Assembly (NCBI GenBank): GCA_035268985.1
Contig: DATFJV010000096.1
Span: forward strand, 41,274 to 105,273
DNA: 64,000 nucleotides
Origin: JAAYHV01 sp035268985
GTDB taxonomy: Bacteria; Bacillota; Clostridia; Peptostreptococcales; Anaerovoracaceae
Reading direction: 5' to 3'
Below are positions 26,769 through 36,405 of this stretch, one piece after another. The stretch's first letter is position 1. Each line of letters starts with the position of its first letter. The translations under genes were made by a program, and so were the position numbers. The notes beneath the pieces were generated by a model that was not told the origin of the DNA, searched no databases, and worked only from the letters and a program-made list of their open reading frames with translations.

Positions 26769-27830
26769 ATGACAAAGCAAGTATTATGTGGAGATATTAA
26801 AATTGGTGGCGACGCGCCCGTATCAATACAGTCAATGACTAATGTTGATTCGCGGGACGAAAGGGCACTTTTAAGGCAAATTACCCAACTTAAGGATGCG
26901 GGTTGTCAAATTATAAGAGTTGCGATTCCTGATATGGAATCAGCAGAAGTTTTTAAATTGGTAAAGCATAAAGCAAAAATACCTTTGGTGGCAGATATTC
27001 ATTTTGATTACAGATTGGCACTCAAATCGATAGAATATGGTGCAGATAAAATACGCATAAATCCGGGGAACATAGGAGATGATGAGAAAGTAAAAAAAGT
27101 AGTCAGCGCGGCTAAAGAAAGAAACATACCAATTAGAGTTGGAGTAAATTCGGGTTCATTGGAAAAAGAAATAATCAGCAAATACGGTGGTGTTACGAAG
27201 GAAGGCATCGTGGAAAGTGCTTTAAAAACATTAAACTCAATTGAGCGAATGGGCTATGATAATTTAGTTTTATCAATAAAGTCTTCTGATGTTAAGATGA
27301 ATTACGAAAGCCATATGTTAATAAAGGAAAAGATGGATTATCCTTTGCATATAGGAATTACCGAATCAGGAACTTTAAAACATGGTATCCTTAAGTCTTC
27401 CATAGGAATAGGGGGATTGCTTTTAGCAGGTATAGGAGATACTTTAAGAGTTTCGTTAACCGCAGATCCAATTAAAGAGGTAAAGCTTGCCAAAGAAATA
27501 TTGGAAACGGTAGGGTTAAGGAAAAAGTACATTGAATTAGTATCGTGCCCGACTTGTGGAAGAACTAAAATTGACTTGGAATCCTTAGCAAATGAAATCG
27601 AATGCAAACTTGAGCTTATCGGAGGGAAAAGGGAAAAAGAAGGCAAAAGACCTCTTAAAATAGCAGTAATGGGATGCATAGTAAATGGCCCAGGGGAAGC
27701 TAAAGAGGCTGATTATGGAGTTGCTGGTGGAAATGGCAAGGGTGTAATATTTAAAAAAGGCCAAGTGTTAAAAACGGTGGATGAAAAAGATATTTTAAAG
27801 GAATTAATTAGCATAATAGACAAGGACTAA
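26769..27830 (+). CDS. ispG: 4-hydroxy-3-methylbut-2-enyl diphosphate synthase (IspG/GcpE)
   Basis: A 353-residue [4Fe-4S] enzyme that converts MEcPP to HMBPP in the MEP pathway. The TIM-barrel part holds SIQSMTNVDSRD and ADIHFDYRLAL. The C-terminal cluster-binding part holds VSCPTCGRT and MGCIVNGPGEAKEADYG, giving the three cysteine ligands and the Glu. It follows rseP by 7 nt and is separated from polC by one base. Confidence 0.97.
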   Translation: MTKQVLCGDIKIGGDAPVSIQSMTNVDSRDERALLRQITQLKDAGCQIIRVAIPDMESAEVFKLVKHKAKIPLVADIHFDYRLALKSIEYGADKIRINPGNIGDDEKVKKVVSAAKERNIPIRVGVNSGSLEKEIISKYGGVTKEGIVESALKTLNSIERMGYDNLVLSIKSSDVKMNYESHMLIKEKMDYPLHIGITESGTLKHGILKSSIGIGGLLLAGIGDTLRVSLTADPIKEVKLAKEILETVGLRKKYIELVSCPTCGRTKIDLESLANEIECKLELIGGKREKEGKRPLKIAVMGCIVNGPGEAKEADYGVAGGNGKGVIFKKGQVLKTVDEKDILKELISIIDKD

Positions 27831-27831
27831 A

Positions 27832-30800
27832 ATGGGAAAATTTGTTCATGACTTAATTGAATGGGAAAGTCTTGGTAAAAAGTTTAATGTGAATAAGGAT
27901 GATTTATATTTGAAGATAGAAGATTCATATATAGATAAAAAGAGTCTAATTATTAATATAACTATTAGACTCAATTTTGTTTTGCCATATGATTTGAATA
28001 AATTATTAATATATAATATAAAGAATTGCTCTGAGCAAGTTAATGATGTTAATATTCAGTATATTTATGATGCGTATGTAATTGGCGAAAAGGATTTGAT
28101 TAAAAACTATTTACCATATTTATCCGAAAGTTTGAATAGTAAAGATAAATACTTGTTAAGATTTATTAGAGCGGATGATGTCCAAATATATGAGAATGAA
28201 ATTATAATTAAATCAATAGGTGCAATTAATACAGAAAAATTAAATAAAAATATTTCAAAAAAAATACAAAACGAAATGAATGAAAAATTTGGGATTAAAT
28301 GTAATGTAAGATTTAAAATGTGTGAAGATGCCTTTAAAAAAATAAGGAAATTCAAAGCAGAAGCAGAGGAAATTGAAAGAAAAGCGATTTCTGAATTTAG
28401 GGGTAAAAGTAGTTTAAATAATACAAAGAATGTTTCAACGAATTCCAGATTGTCAGATAGACCGGCTAAAGGTAACCTATTAGTTGGTGGAGAAATAATT
28501 GGTGGGATTACACCGTTTAGTGAATTAGAGGAAGGTTTAAAAAAAATAAATATAAAAGGAACAGTTTTCTTTAAATCCCATACTACAATCAAATCTGGTC
28601 GAGTGATATATAATATATTAATAACAAATAAAAAGTCATCTGTATGCAATAAACTTTTCATAAGTTCTGATAAATTTAAAGAATTAGAATTATTAATAAA
28701 TGAAGGTGATACCCTTTTAATTAATGGGGACGTTAAATATGATGATTATGAAAAATCAATGGTATTAATGGCAAAGAAAATTAATAAATTGGATACTGAA
28801 GATAGAAAAGATAATTATCAAAATGGCAAGAGGGTAGAATTGCACGTACATACAAAAATGAGTGATAATGATGGCTTTAATGATATTAAAGAACTCATTG
28901 AGACTGCTGCAAATTGGGGTCACAAAGCAGTAGCGATAACAGATCATGGTGTAGTACAAGCATTTCCTGATGCTGCAAATGTAAGGAGTTCTCTACTTAA
29001 AAAGGGGAAGGATATTAAAGTAATTTACGGGTTAGAAGGTTACTTATATGATGATAGTGACTCAATAAATAGTGATGGGAAAATCAATTATAAAAAGCAT
29101 GGTACAAATCATATTATTATACTTGCCAAAAATCAAACAGGTCTCAGAAATTTGTATAAACTTGTTTCAATGTCACATCTTAACTATTTCTATAAAAAGC
29201 CGAGAATACCCAAATCAATATTAAGTGAGCATAGGGATGGTCTAATTTTAGGAGGCGCTTGTGAAGCAGGAGAAATATTCGCGGCCATTAAAAACAATTT
29301 GCCAGAAGAGGAAGTTTTAAAAATAGCAGATTACTATGACTACATGGAAATCCAACCGTTAATTAATAATAGCTTTATGATTAGGAAGGGATTGGTTAAA
29401 TCCGAGGAAGAACTGATTGGATTTAATAAGAGAATAATTGAAATAGGTGATAAATTAGGGAAATTAACTGTAGCCACTACCGATGCCCACTATTTTGATG
29501 AAGAATCATATATTTACAGGAATATAATAATGAGTGGTATTGGTTTTAAAGATGCTAATAGTAAAGGCCTATATTTTAGAACAACTGATGAAATGATAAA
29601 AGAATTCGAATATCTAGGTATAAATAAGGCCCAGGAAGTAGTAATTACAAATACAAATAAAATAGCAGATATGATAGATTATGTGGAACCAATAGCCAAT
29701 GATAAGTTTCCGCCTAAAATTAAAGGTGCAGAGGATACTTTAAGGAATACCTGCATGGAAAAAGCCTACAGGCTATACGGCAATCCTTTACCTAAAGTAA
29801 TAGATGATAGATTAGAAACAGAACTAAATTCTATAATCAATCATGGCTATGCAGTTATGTACGTGTCCGCACAAATGCTTGTTAATAAATCTCTAAATGA
29901 TGGTTATTTAGTTGGAAGCAGAGGCTCAGTCGGGTCATCTTTTGCAGCTACAATGGCAGGCATAACTGAAGTTAATCCTTTGGGCCCCCACTATATATGC
30001 CCTAATTGTAAATACATTGAATGGGGAGATCTAAATGAATATGACTGTGGTGTAGATATGCCTGAAAAAGCATGTCCTAAATGTGGCGAAAACCTAAACA
30101 AAGATGGATATAATATTCCTTTTGCGACATTTTTAGGGTTTACTGGAAACAAAGAGCCTGATATCGACTTGAACTTTGCAGGGGAATATCAAGGAATAGC
30201 ACACAAATATGTCGGAGAAATTTTTGGTGAAGAAAATGTATTTAAAGCAGGTACTGTGGCAACTATAGCTGATAGAACCGCATATGGATATGTAAAACAT
30301 TACATAGAAGAAAACAACTATGAGCTCAATAAATATGATGTTGATAGGTTCAAAATCGGATGTTTAGGCGTAAAAAGGACAACGGGACAGCATCCTGGTG
30401 GTATAATTATAGTTCCTGATGATAAGGAAATATATGATTTTTGTCCAATTCAGCATCCAGCAAATTCGGCAGATACCAATATAATTACCACTCATTTTGA
30501 TTATCATAAAATTGAAAAAAATCTATTAAAACTGGATATTTTAGGCCATGATATACCCTCTATGATTAGGTATTTACAAGATTTAACAGGAGTAGATCCT
30601 TTAACAATTGATTTAAGCGATAAAAAAGTAATGAGCATATTTAACGGCTACGAAGCTTTAGATATTAAGAATAAGGAATACAAATTTACTCATGGAAGTT
30701 ATGCTATACCTGAATTTGGAACCTCATTTGTAAGAAAAATGCTAGATGATATAAAACCTACGACTATGTCCGAACTTATTAGAATATCAGGGTTTTCCCA

Positions 30801-31584
30801 TGGTACAGATGTATGGATTAATAATGCTCAAGAATTCATAACTAATAAAATTGCATCTATGAAGGAAGTTATATCCACAAGAGATGACATTATGAATTAT
30901 TTAATACTAAAGGGTATTGATAAGGCAGAATCATTCCAAATAATGGAAGATGTAAGAAAAAATAGGCCATTAAAGGATGAGCAGTTAGCAGTAATGAAAA
31001 AGCACGAAGTGCCTGATTGGTATATAGAATCATGTAAACGGATACAATACATGTTTCCTAGGGCTCATGCAGTGGCTTATGTTATGATGTCATTTAGAAT
31101 GGCTTGGTTTAAGGTGTATTATCCCCTTGAGTTTTATGCAACATATTTCACGACAAAAATCGATAGTTTCAATACTCAAACTATTTTAAGCGGAATAGAT
31201 TCTGTTTATGAAAAGATGGAAGAAGTGAAAAAAATGGGTAAAAATGCTACGAAGAAAGAGTTGGATGAAGTAACTATAATGGAAGTAGCATATGAAATGT
31301 ATGCTAGGGGATATGAATTTTTACCACCTGAAATTAATAAGTCTTTGGCACTTAAATTTACCATTGATGAAAATAAAGTAAGAGTTCCTTTTGCAGCAAT
31401 AAGTGGTGTTGGCCAAACGGCGGCGTTATCACTATTTGAAGCTTCAAGGGATGATGAATTTAGCACATTGGAAGATGTTAGAATTAGAACAAAACTATCC
31501 AGTACAAATATTGAAGAATTAAATAAATATAATGTTTTCAAAGGCGTGCCAGATTCTGCTCAAATATCGATTTTTGATATATAA
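27832..31584 (+). CDS. polC: DNA polymerase III PolC, lacking the inserted 3'-5' exonuclease
   Basis: The replicative polymerase of low-GC Gram-positives, 1250 residues; usual PolC proteins are about 1400-1450. Order: N-terminal domain (about 1-220), OB fold (about 225-320), PHP domain beginning VELHVHTKMSDNDG (335 on), four-cysteine zinc site (CPNCKYIEW and CPKCGEN), palm with active-site PDIDLNFAGEY, thumb and fingers, and helix-hairpin-helix C-terminus. In normal PolC a DnaQ-like exonuclease of about 170 residues is inserted in the PHP domain. Here the PHP sequence runs on without it (YGLEGYLYDDSD, then HGTNHIIILAKNQTGLRNL at about residues 398-440), and no D-E-T-T-G type motif exists in the protein. 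Proofreading must come from another protein or be absent. Confidence 0.95.
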   Translation: MGKFVHDLIEWESLGKKFNVNKDDLYLKIEDSYIDKKSLIINITIRLNFVLPYDLNKLLIYNIKNCSEQVNDVNIQYIYDAYVIGEKDLIKNYLPYLSESLNSKDKYLLRFIRADDVQIYENEIIIKSIGAINTEKLNKNISKKIQNEMNEKFGIKCNVRFKMCEDAFKKIRKFKAEAEEIERKAISEFRGKSSLNNTKNVSTNSRLSDRPAKGNLLVGGEIIGGITPFSELEEGLKKINIKGTVFFKSHTTIKSGRVIYNILITNKKSSVCNKLFISSDKFKELELLINEGDTLLINGDVKYDDYEKSMVLMAKKINKLDTEDRKDNYQNGKRVELHVHTKMSDNDGFNDIKELIETAANWGHKAVAITDHGVVQAFPDAANVRSSLLKKGKDIKVIYGLEGYLYDDSDSINSDGKINYKKHGTNHIIILAKNQTGLRNLYKLVSMSHLNYFYKKPRIPKSILSEHRDGLILGGACEAGEIFAAIKNNLPEEEVLKIADYYDYMEIQPLINNSFMIRKGLVKSEEELIGFNKRIIEIGDKLGKLTVATTDAHYFDEESYIYRNIIMSGIGFKDANSKGLYFRTTDEMIKEFEYLGINKAQEVVITNTNKIADMIDYVEPIANDKFPPKIKGAEDTLRNTCMEKAYRLYGNPLPKVIDDRLETELNSIINHGYAVMYVSAQMLVNKSLNDGYLVGSRGSVGSSFAATMAGITEVNPLGPHYICPNCKYIEWGDLNEYDCGVDMPEKACPKCGENLNKDGYNIPFATFLGFTGNKEPDIDLNFAGEYQGIAHKYVGEIFGEENVFKAGTVATIADRTAYGYVKHYIEENNYELNKYDVDRFKIGCLGVKRTTGQHPGGIIIVPDDKEIYDFCPIQHPANSADTNIITTHFDYHKIEKNLLKLDILGHDIPSMIRYLQDLTGVDPLTIDLSDKKVMSIFNGYEALDIKNKEYKFTHGSYAIPEFGTSFVRKMLDDIKPTTMSELIRISGFSHGTDVWINNAQEFITNKIASMKEVISTRDDIMNYLILKGIDKAESFQIMEDVRKNRPLKDEQLAVMKKHEVPDWYIESCKRIQYMFPRAHAVAYVMMSFRMAWFKVYYPLEFYATYFTTKIDSFNTQTILSGIDSVYEKMEEVKKMGKNATKKELDEVTIMEVAYEMYARGYEFLPPEINKSLALKFTIDENKVRVPFAAISGVGQTAALSLFEASRDDEFSTLEDVRIRTKLSSTNIEELNKYNVFKGVPDSAQISIFDI

Positions 31585-31591
31585 AAAAAGG

Positions 31592-31620
31592 TTGATTTGA
31601 AGATATTAATGTGATATAAT
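31592..31620 (+). promoter_or_regulatory. Promoter of the rimP-nusA-infB operon
   Basis: TTGATT (31592-31597), 17-bp spacer, perfect TATAAT (31615-31620) with an upstream TG dinucleotide at the extended -10 position. It lies directly after the polC stop codon. Confidence 0.75.
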
Positions 31621-31645
31621 TTTTTCTGTGAGATATGTTAGAGTG

Positions 31646-31676
31646 AAAGAGTGGGGGTCCCCACTCTTTGAATTTT
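31646..31676 (+). terminator. Leader hairpin before rimP, possible attenuator
   Basis: A perfect 11-bp complement AAAGAGTGGGG (31646-31656) / CCCCACTCTTT (31659-31669), then GAATTTTT. It begins about 20 nt after the predicted transcription start and ends about 10 nt before the rimP Shine-Dalgarno. It could terminate part of the transcripts. Since the operon encodes NusA, feedback through NusA-dependent termination is a reasonable guess. Confidence 0.6.
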
Positions 31677-31689
31677 TATGAGGTACATT

Positions 31690-32169
31690 ATGTCCAATGG
31701 CGCAAATATTAAAAATAGAGTAACAGAAATAACAGAGGCTTACCTAGAAGATAGTGATAATCAGTTATATAAAGTTGAGTTTAAAAAAGAAGGAAAAGAT
31801 TGGTATCTAAGAGTTTTTATAGAAAAATGCCAAGATGCTGATGAGAAGTATGTTGGAATTTCAGACTGTGAAGAGGTTTCCAGATACTTAAACCAAATTT
31901 TAGATGAATTGGACTTAATAGAACAAAACTATTATTTGGAAGTTTCATCCCCTGGAATGGATAGAGAACTGATTTATGATAGTGATTTTGTCAGATTTAA
32001 AGGGGAAATAGTTGACATTAAGTTATATAAAGCTTTTAATGACTATAAAAAATATACAGGTGAATTAATTGGACTTGTGGGAGAGAATATAATAATAAAA
32101 GCTGAAAATAGTGAAATAGAGTTACCAAGGGAAATGGTTGCGAAGGTAAGTTTAGCTATAATTTTTTAG
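31690..32169 (+). CDS. rimP: Ribosome maturation factor RimP
   Basis: A 159-residue 30S assembly factor, from the ATG at 31690. An in-frame ATG at 31678 overlaps the GAGG Shine-Dalgarno and is less likely. Family features are the YYLEVSSPGMDREL segment (about 80-93) and the C-terminal SH3-like domain (about 97-159). It heads the conserved rimP-nusA-rnpM-infB-rbfA order. The leader carries a strong hairpin. Confidence 0.95.
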   Translation: MSNGANIKNRVTEITEAYLEDSDNQLYKVEFKKEGKDWYLRVFIEKCQDADEKYVGISDCEEVSRYLNQILDELDLIEQNYYLEVSSPGMDRELIYDSDFVRFKGEIVDIKLYKAFNDYKKYTGELIGLVGENIIIKAENSEIELPREMVAKVSLAIIF

Positions 32170-32178
32170 GAGGAAAGA

Positions 32179-33273
32179 ATGAACGTTGAATTCATAAAAG
32201 CGTTAAATGATTTAGAAAAGGAAAAGCACATATCAAAGGATAATTTGATTGAAGCAATAGAAACTGCTTTAGTTTTGGCATATAAAAAGAATTATGGTGC
32301 TTACCAAAACGTTAGGGTGGTTGTAGATAACGAAGATGGCGAAATAATTGTTTTAATGAGAAAAGATGTAGTCGAAGAAGTAGTAGACGAGATGACTGAA
32401 GTTTCAATAGATGAAGCACTTTCTTATGATGCAAGATATCAGGTAGGTGATGTTATTGAATATCAAGTAGAACCTAAGGATTTTGGAAGAATAGCAGCGC
32501 AAACTGCAAAGCAAGTTGTAGTACAAAAAATTAGAGAAGCTGAACGAGGGAATGCCTTCGATGATTTTGTTAATAAGCAGGGAGAAATAGTTTCTGCTAG
32601 AGTGGAAAGAATTAGCAATCAGACAGTATTTTTAACTATTGGTGAAACTGATGGTATTTTGTCAGTTTCTGAACAAGTACCAGGTGAAAGATTTAAAGTT
32701 AATACTGATATAAAGGTTTATGTAATGGATGTAAAAAGAACAACGAGAGGCCCTCAAATCTTCTTATCAAGATCTCATCCAGGTCTTGTGAAAAGGTTGT
32801 TTGAATTAGAGGTACCCGAAATTGCAGATGGTACAGTGGAAATAAAAGGAATCGCTAGGGAAGCAGGCTCAAGAACTAAATTGGCTGTTATGTCTAATGA
32901 TGAAAATGTAGATCCAGTTGGTGCGTGTGTTGGTAACAGAGGATCAAGAGTTCAAAACATTGTTGAGGAGCTTTATGGCGAAAAAATAGATATTATTGTA
33001 TGGGATGAAGATCCTGAGATTTTAATTAAAAATGTACTAAGTCCTGCAAAAGTTGAAGAAGTATATATATCATTGGAAGATCAATCCGCAACAGTTGTAG
33101 TTCCTGAAGATCAGTTATCTTTAGCTATAGGAAGAGAAGGTCAAAATGTAAGACTTGCGGCTAGAGTTAGCGCTTGGAAAATAGACATTAAAAGCAAGGA
33201 GCAATTGGAGGATAGCGATTTTGATTTTGATTCATTCCAAGATGTGGATGAAGAGTCAGAGGAGATTGAATAA
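32179..33273 (+). CDS. nusA: Transcription termination/antitermination protein NusA
   Basis: A 364-residue protein, the short Firmicute form without the C-terminal acidic repeat domains of enterobacteria. Order: N-terminal RNA polymerase-binding domain (about 1-125), S1 domain (about 133-200), then KH1 and KH2 (GACVGNRGSRVQNI and LAIGREGQNVRLAARVSAW), and a short acidic tail (DFDFDSFQDVDEESEE). It modulates pausing and intrinsic termination. SD AGGAGG is at 9 nt spacing. Confidence 0.97.
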   Translation: MNVEFIKALNDLEKEKHISKDNLIEAIETALVLAYKKNYGAYQNVRVVVDNEDGEIIVLMRKDVVEEVVDEMTEVSIDEALSYDARYQVGDVIEYQVEPKDFGRIAAQTAKQVVVQKIREAERGNAFDDFVNKQGEIVSARVERISNQTVFLTIGETDGILSVSEQVPGERFKVNTDIKVYVMDVKRTTRGPQIFLSRSHPGLVKRLFELEVPEIADGTVEIKGIAREAGSRTKLAVMSNDENVDPVGACVGNRGSRVQNIVEELYGEKIDIIVWDEDPEILIKNVLSPAKVEEVYISLEDQSATVVVPEDQLSLAIGREGQNVRLAARVSAWKIDIKSKEQLEDSDFDFDSFQDVDEESEEIE

Positions 33274-33549
33274 ATGTCTATCAAAAAAACACCAATGAGA
33301 ACATGCATAGGATGTCAACAAGTTAAGCCTAAAAAAGATATGGTTAGAATATCATATCACGATGGAAACCTTGTAGTAGATAGAACTGGTAAGGCAAAAG
33401 GTAGAGGTGTTTACCTTTGTGATAATAATGAATGTATAAGTAGTGCGGTTAAAAAAAAGGCCTTTCAGAGGAACTTTAAACAAAATTTTTCCCAGGAAGA
33501 ATTAGATAAAGTTGTTGAAGAATTAACCTTTGAAGATAAGGAGTGTTAG
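33274..33549 (+). CDS. rnpM: YlxR/RnpM RNA-binding protein
   Basis: A 91-residue basic protein of the YlxR (DUF448) family, with PMRTCIGCQQVKPKKDMVRI and GRGVYLCDNNECI. Homologues bind the RNase P RNA and modulate its activity. It starts right after the nusA stop (GAATAAATG). In most Firmicutes a YlxQ (L7Ae-like) gene follows; here only 70 bp without an open frame separate it from infB. Confidence 0.94.
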   Translation: MSIKKTPMRTCIGCQQVKPKKDMVRISYHDGNLVVDRTGKAKGRGVYLCDNNECISSAVKKKAFQRNFKQNFSQEELDKVVEELTFEDKEC

Positions 33550-33619
33550 CCATTTTAAAAAAGAAAAAAGAAAATAAAAGAGAAACAGTAATAAAAAATA
33601 TTGAAAGGAGGGTATTCTT

Positions 33620-36400
33620 ATGTCAGTAAAAATTCATACCTTAGCTAAAGAATTAGATATGTCAAGTAAGGACCTATTGGAAAAAGTGAATCAAATGGGA
33701 ATTGAAGCAAGCAGTCACCTAAGCTCTATTGAAGAAGGTGAAGCGGTTAAAGTGAAGAAGTTTATAAAAGGCATAGAACATATTGAAGGAACTGATACTA
33801 GCAAAACAAATAAAAGAGTATCTCCTAAAAAAGTACCGGTAGGAAAACCGATAATTAATGAAGAAACTTTTAATCGTTCCAAAGCACCATCAGGGAAACC
33901 TATTGTGCCAGATGACTTTGATAATAAACCCCAAAAAGATGAACCACCTGTTGCAAAAGAGGTGAAACCGGAAGCGAAACCGGAAGTCAAGCCGGAAGAA
34001 AAAGTGGAAGTAAAAGAAAAGACTAAACCAAAAGAAAAAGAATATACAAATGCTCCCAATAAACCTATGAGGTTTAAGAAAGTTTTTGATTCAACAAAAC
34101 AACCAAAACCAGAAGAAAAGAAACCTGAGAGTAGGACGAATAAAAAACCTGAAAACAAAGATTCAAGGAGCAAGGACTATAAGAACAGTAAACCTAGTGA
34201 TAAAACAGGCAAAGACTATAAGAGTAGTAAACCTGGCGATAAAACAGGCAAAGACTATAATAGTAGTAAACCTGGCGATAAAACAGACAAAGACTATAAG
34301 AGTAATAAGCCTGGCGATAAACCTGTTAAGAACTATAGGGACAATAAACCTGGCTATAAAAAGGATAAGGACGACAACAAAGATAGGAAACCTGAAACTA
34401 GGAAATCTAGAAGTGAGTCAACATCTACTAATACTATAGAGGTTAAACCAAGTAAGAAACAAAATAAAAATGAACATGTAAAATCTAAAGACAAAGATAG
34501 AAATAAATTTGCAAAGTTAGAAAAAGGTGCGCAAAAGAATAAAAACTATTTTGCGGGAAGATCCTTAGAAAAACAAGTTAAGAATAAAAGAAGAGGCAAA
34601 CCTAAAAATATTGAGCCTGAAGTTCAACCAATAGAAGAGACAATACCAGAAGGCACAATAATATTGACGGTACCAATAACAGTTGCTGGGTTTTGTGAAC
34701 AAACTGAATTGTCAACTTCTACTGTCATAATGAGCCTTATGAAACAAGGTATAATGGCAACAATTAACCAAAACTTGGACGAAGACATTGTGAAGATTTT
34801 GGCTGAAGATTTGGGTGCTGATATAGTTATAGGTAATGTTCAAGAAACTAAAGAAGAAGAAGGAATAGAAGCATTTGAAGATGAAGAAGCCAATTTGGTT
34901 TCAAGACCTCCAATAATTACTGTTATGGGTCACGTTGACCATGGTAAGACATCTCTTCTTGATGCTATAAGAAAAACAAATGTAACACAATCTGAATCAG
35001 GTGGTATTACGCAACACATAGGTGCTTCTGAAGTAACAATCAATGATCAGAGAATTGTATTTTTAGATACACCGGGCCATGAGGCTTTTACAGCAATGAG
35101 AGCAAGGGGTGCTCATGTAACAGATATTGCAGTATTAGTTGTAGCAGCTGATGATAGTGTGAAACCACAGACTATAGAATCTATAAGTCATGCTAAAGCT
35201 GCTGGCGTACCGATTATTGTTGCAATCAATAAAATGGATAAACCTGGAGCTAATCCGGATAAAGTAAAGCAAGATTTAACTGAGCATGGTATTTTAGTAG
35301 AAGAATGGGGTGGAGACGTTATAGCTGTTCCCGTATCTGCAAAGTCCGGCGAAGGTATAGTTAGTCTATTGGAGATGGTATTATTACAAGCCGAAGTTTT
35401 AGAATTAAAAGCAAACCCTGATAGATTAGCACTTGGTACAGTGGTTGAATCAAGGCTTGACAAATCCAAGGGACCTATAGCAACGCTTTTAGTTACTAAT
35501 GGTACAATAAATTCTGGAGATAGTTTAGTAGCGGGAGTTTGCTCAGGTAAAATCAGGCTTATGAATAACTATAAAGGTAAAAAAATCAACAAAGCAGGGC
35601 CCGCAACTGCTGTTGAAATATTAGGACTTACAGATGTTCCTTTGGCTGGCGATGAATTCAATGTTACTAAAGATGATAGAACTTCTAGAGAAATTGCCGA
35701 AAACAGAAAATCCAAGCAAAGAGAGGAAGTGTTGGCACGAAACTCAAGTACTACTCTCGAAAAGCTGTTTACTCAAATACAAGAAGGTGAAGTGAAAGAA
35801 CTTAACCTTATCGTTAAAGGGGATGTACAAGGTTCTGTAGGTGCGATTGTAAGTTCTTTGGAAAAATTGCCAAATGAAAAAGTAAAATTAAACATAATTC
35901 ATACAGGTGTGGGAACTATTACTGAATCAGATATAATGCTAGCTAGTACATCAAATGCGATAGTTATAGGTTTTAATGTAAGACCTACTACTGCGGTGGT
36001 TAATAGGGCAGATAAGGATGATGTTGAAATCAGAACATACAGAGTTATTTATGACATTATCGATGATGTGGAGAATGCTATGAAAGGCATGCTTGACCCT
36101 GAATATAAAGAAGAGGTGCTTGGTAAAGTTGAGATTAGAGAAACTTTCAAGGTTCCCAATATTGGTATTATAGGTGGAGCATATGTTACTGAAGGAAAAG
36201 TATTAAGAAATGCTGAAGTAAGACTAGTAAGAGATGGCATTGTAATACATGAAGGAAAAATTTCATCATTAAAGAGATTTAAGGATGATGTTAAGGAAGT
36301 TCATCAAAATTACGAATGTGGTATAGGTATTGAGAACTACAATGATATCAAAACAGGAGATATTATTGAATGCTTCCATATGGTAGAAATAAAGAAATAA
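33620..36400 (+). CDS. infB: Translation initiation factor IF-2
   Basis: A 926-residue GTPase that brings initiator tRNA to the 30S subunit. The N-terminal IF2_N domain (VKIHTLAKELDMSSKDLLEK) is followed by a long lysine/proline-rich linker (about 55-320) with five 13-residue repeats, then a second IF2_N-like part. The G domain has MGHVDHGKTSLLDA (about 436-449), DTPGHEAFTAMRARG and NKMDKPG. Domains II, III and C2 end in GDIIECFHMVEI. SD AAAGGAGGG. The gene is in the nusA operon, with an intercistronic hairpin after it. Confidence 0.97.
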   Translation: MSVKIHTLAKELDMSSKDLLEKVNQMGIEASSHLSSIEEGEAVKVKKFIKGIEHIEGTDTSKTNKRVSPKKVPVGKPIINEETFNRSKAPSGKPIVPDDFDNKPQKDEPPVAKEVKPEAKPEVKPEEKVEVKEKTKPKEKEYTNAPNKPMRFKKVFDSTKQPKPEEKKPESRTNKKPENKDSRSKDYKNSKPSDKTGKDYKSSKPGDKTGKDYNSSKPGDKTDKDYKSNKPGDKPVKNYRDNKPGYKKDKDDNKDRKPETRKSRSESTSTNTIEVKPSKKQNKNEHVKSKDKDRNKFAKLEKGAQKNKNYFAGRSLEKQVKNKRRGKPKNIEPEVQPIEETIPEGTIILTVPITVAGFCEQTELSTSTVIMSLMKQGIMATINQNLDEDIVKILAEDLGADIVIGNVQETKEEEGIEAFEDEEANLVSRPPIITVMGHVDHGKTSLLDAIRKTNVTQSESGGITQHIGASEVTINDQRIVFLDTPGHEAFTAMRARGAHVTDIAVLVVAADDSVKPQTIESISHAKAAGVPIIVAINKMDKPGANPDKVKQDLTEHGILVEEWGGDVIAVPVSAKSGEGIVSLLEMVLLQAEVLELKANPDRLALGTVVESRLDKSKGPIATLLVTNGTINSGDSLVAGVCSGKIRLMNNYKGKKINKAGPATAVEILGLTDVPLAGDEFNVTKDDRTSREIAENRKSKQREEVLARNSSTTLEKLFTQIQEGEVKELNLIVKGDVQGSVGAIVSSLEKLPNEKVKLNIIHTGVGTITESDIMLASTSNAIVIGFNVRPTTAVVNRADKDDVEIRTYRVIYDIIDDVENAMKGMLDPEYKEEVLGKVEIRETFKVPNIGIIGGAYVTEGKVLRNAEVRLVRDGIVIHEGKISSLKRFKDDVKEVHQNYECGIGIENYNDIKTGDIIECFHMVEIKK
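34175..34369 (+). repeat. Five tandem 39-bp repeats in the infB linker
   Basis: Five in-frame copies of a 39-bp unit code for a 13-residue repeat of the form DYKSSKPGDKTGK (residues about 186-250 of IF-2). The first three copies are close to identical and the last two diverge. The unit length is a multiple of three, so copy-number change would not break the frame. Confidence 0.9.
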
Positions 36401-36405
36401 TTTAG

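Noticed and set aside
34175..34369. Regularly spaced repeats as a possible CRISPR array
   Set aside because: The repeats are directly tandem with no unique spacers, are in frame with infB and have no cas genes nearby.
34086..34439. A 117-codon open frame in another frame of infB, with its own repeats
   Set aside because: It lies wholly inside the infB linker and mirrors the 39-bp tandem repeat; it has no Shine-Dalgarno and the in-frame IF-2 is intact.
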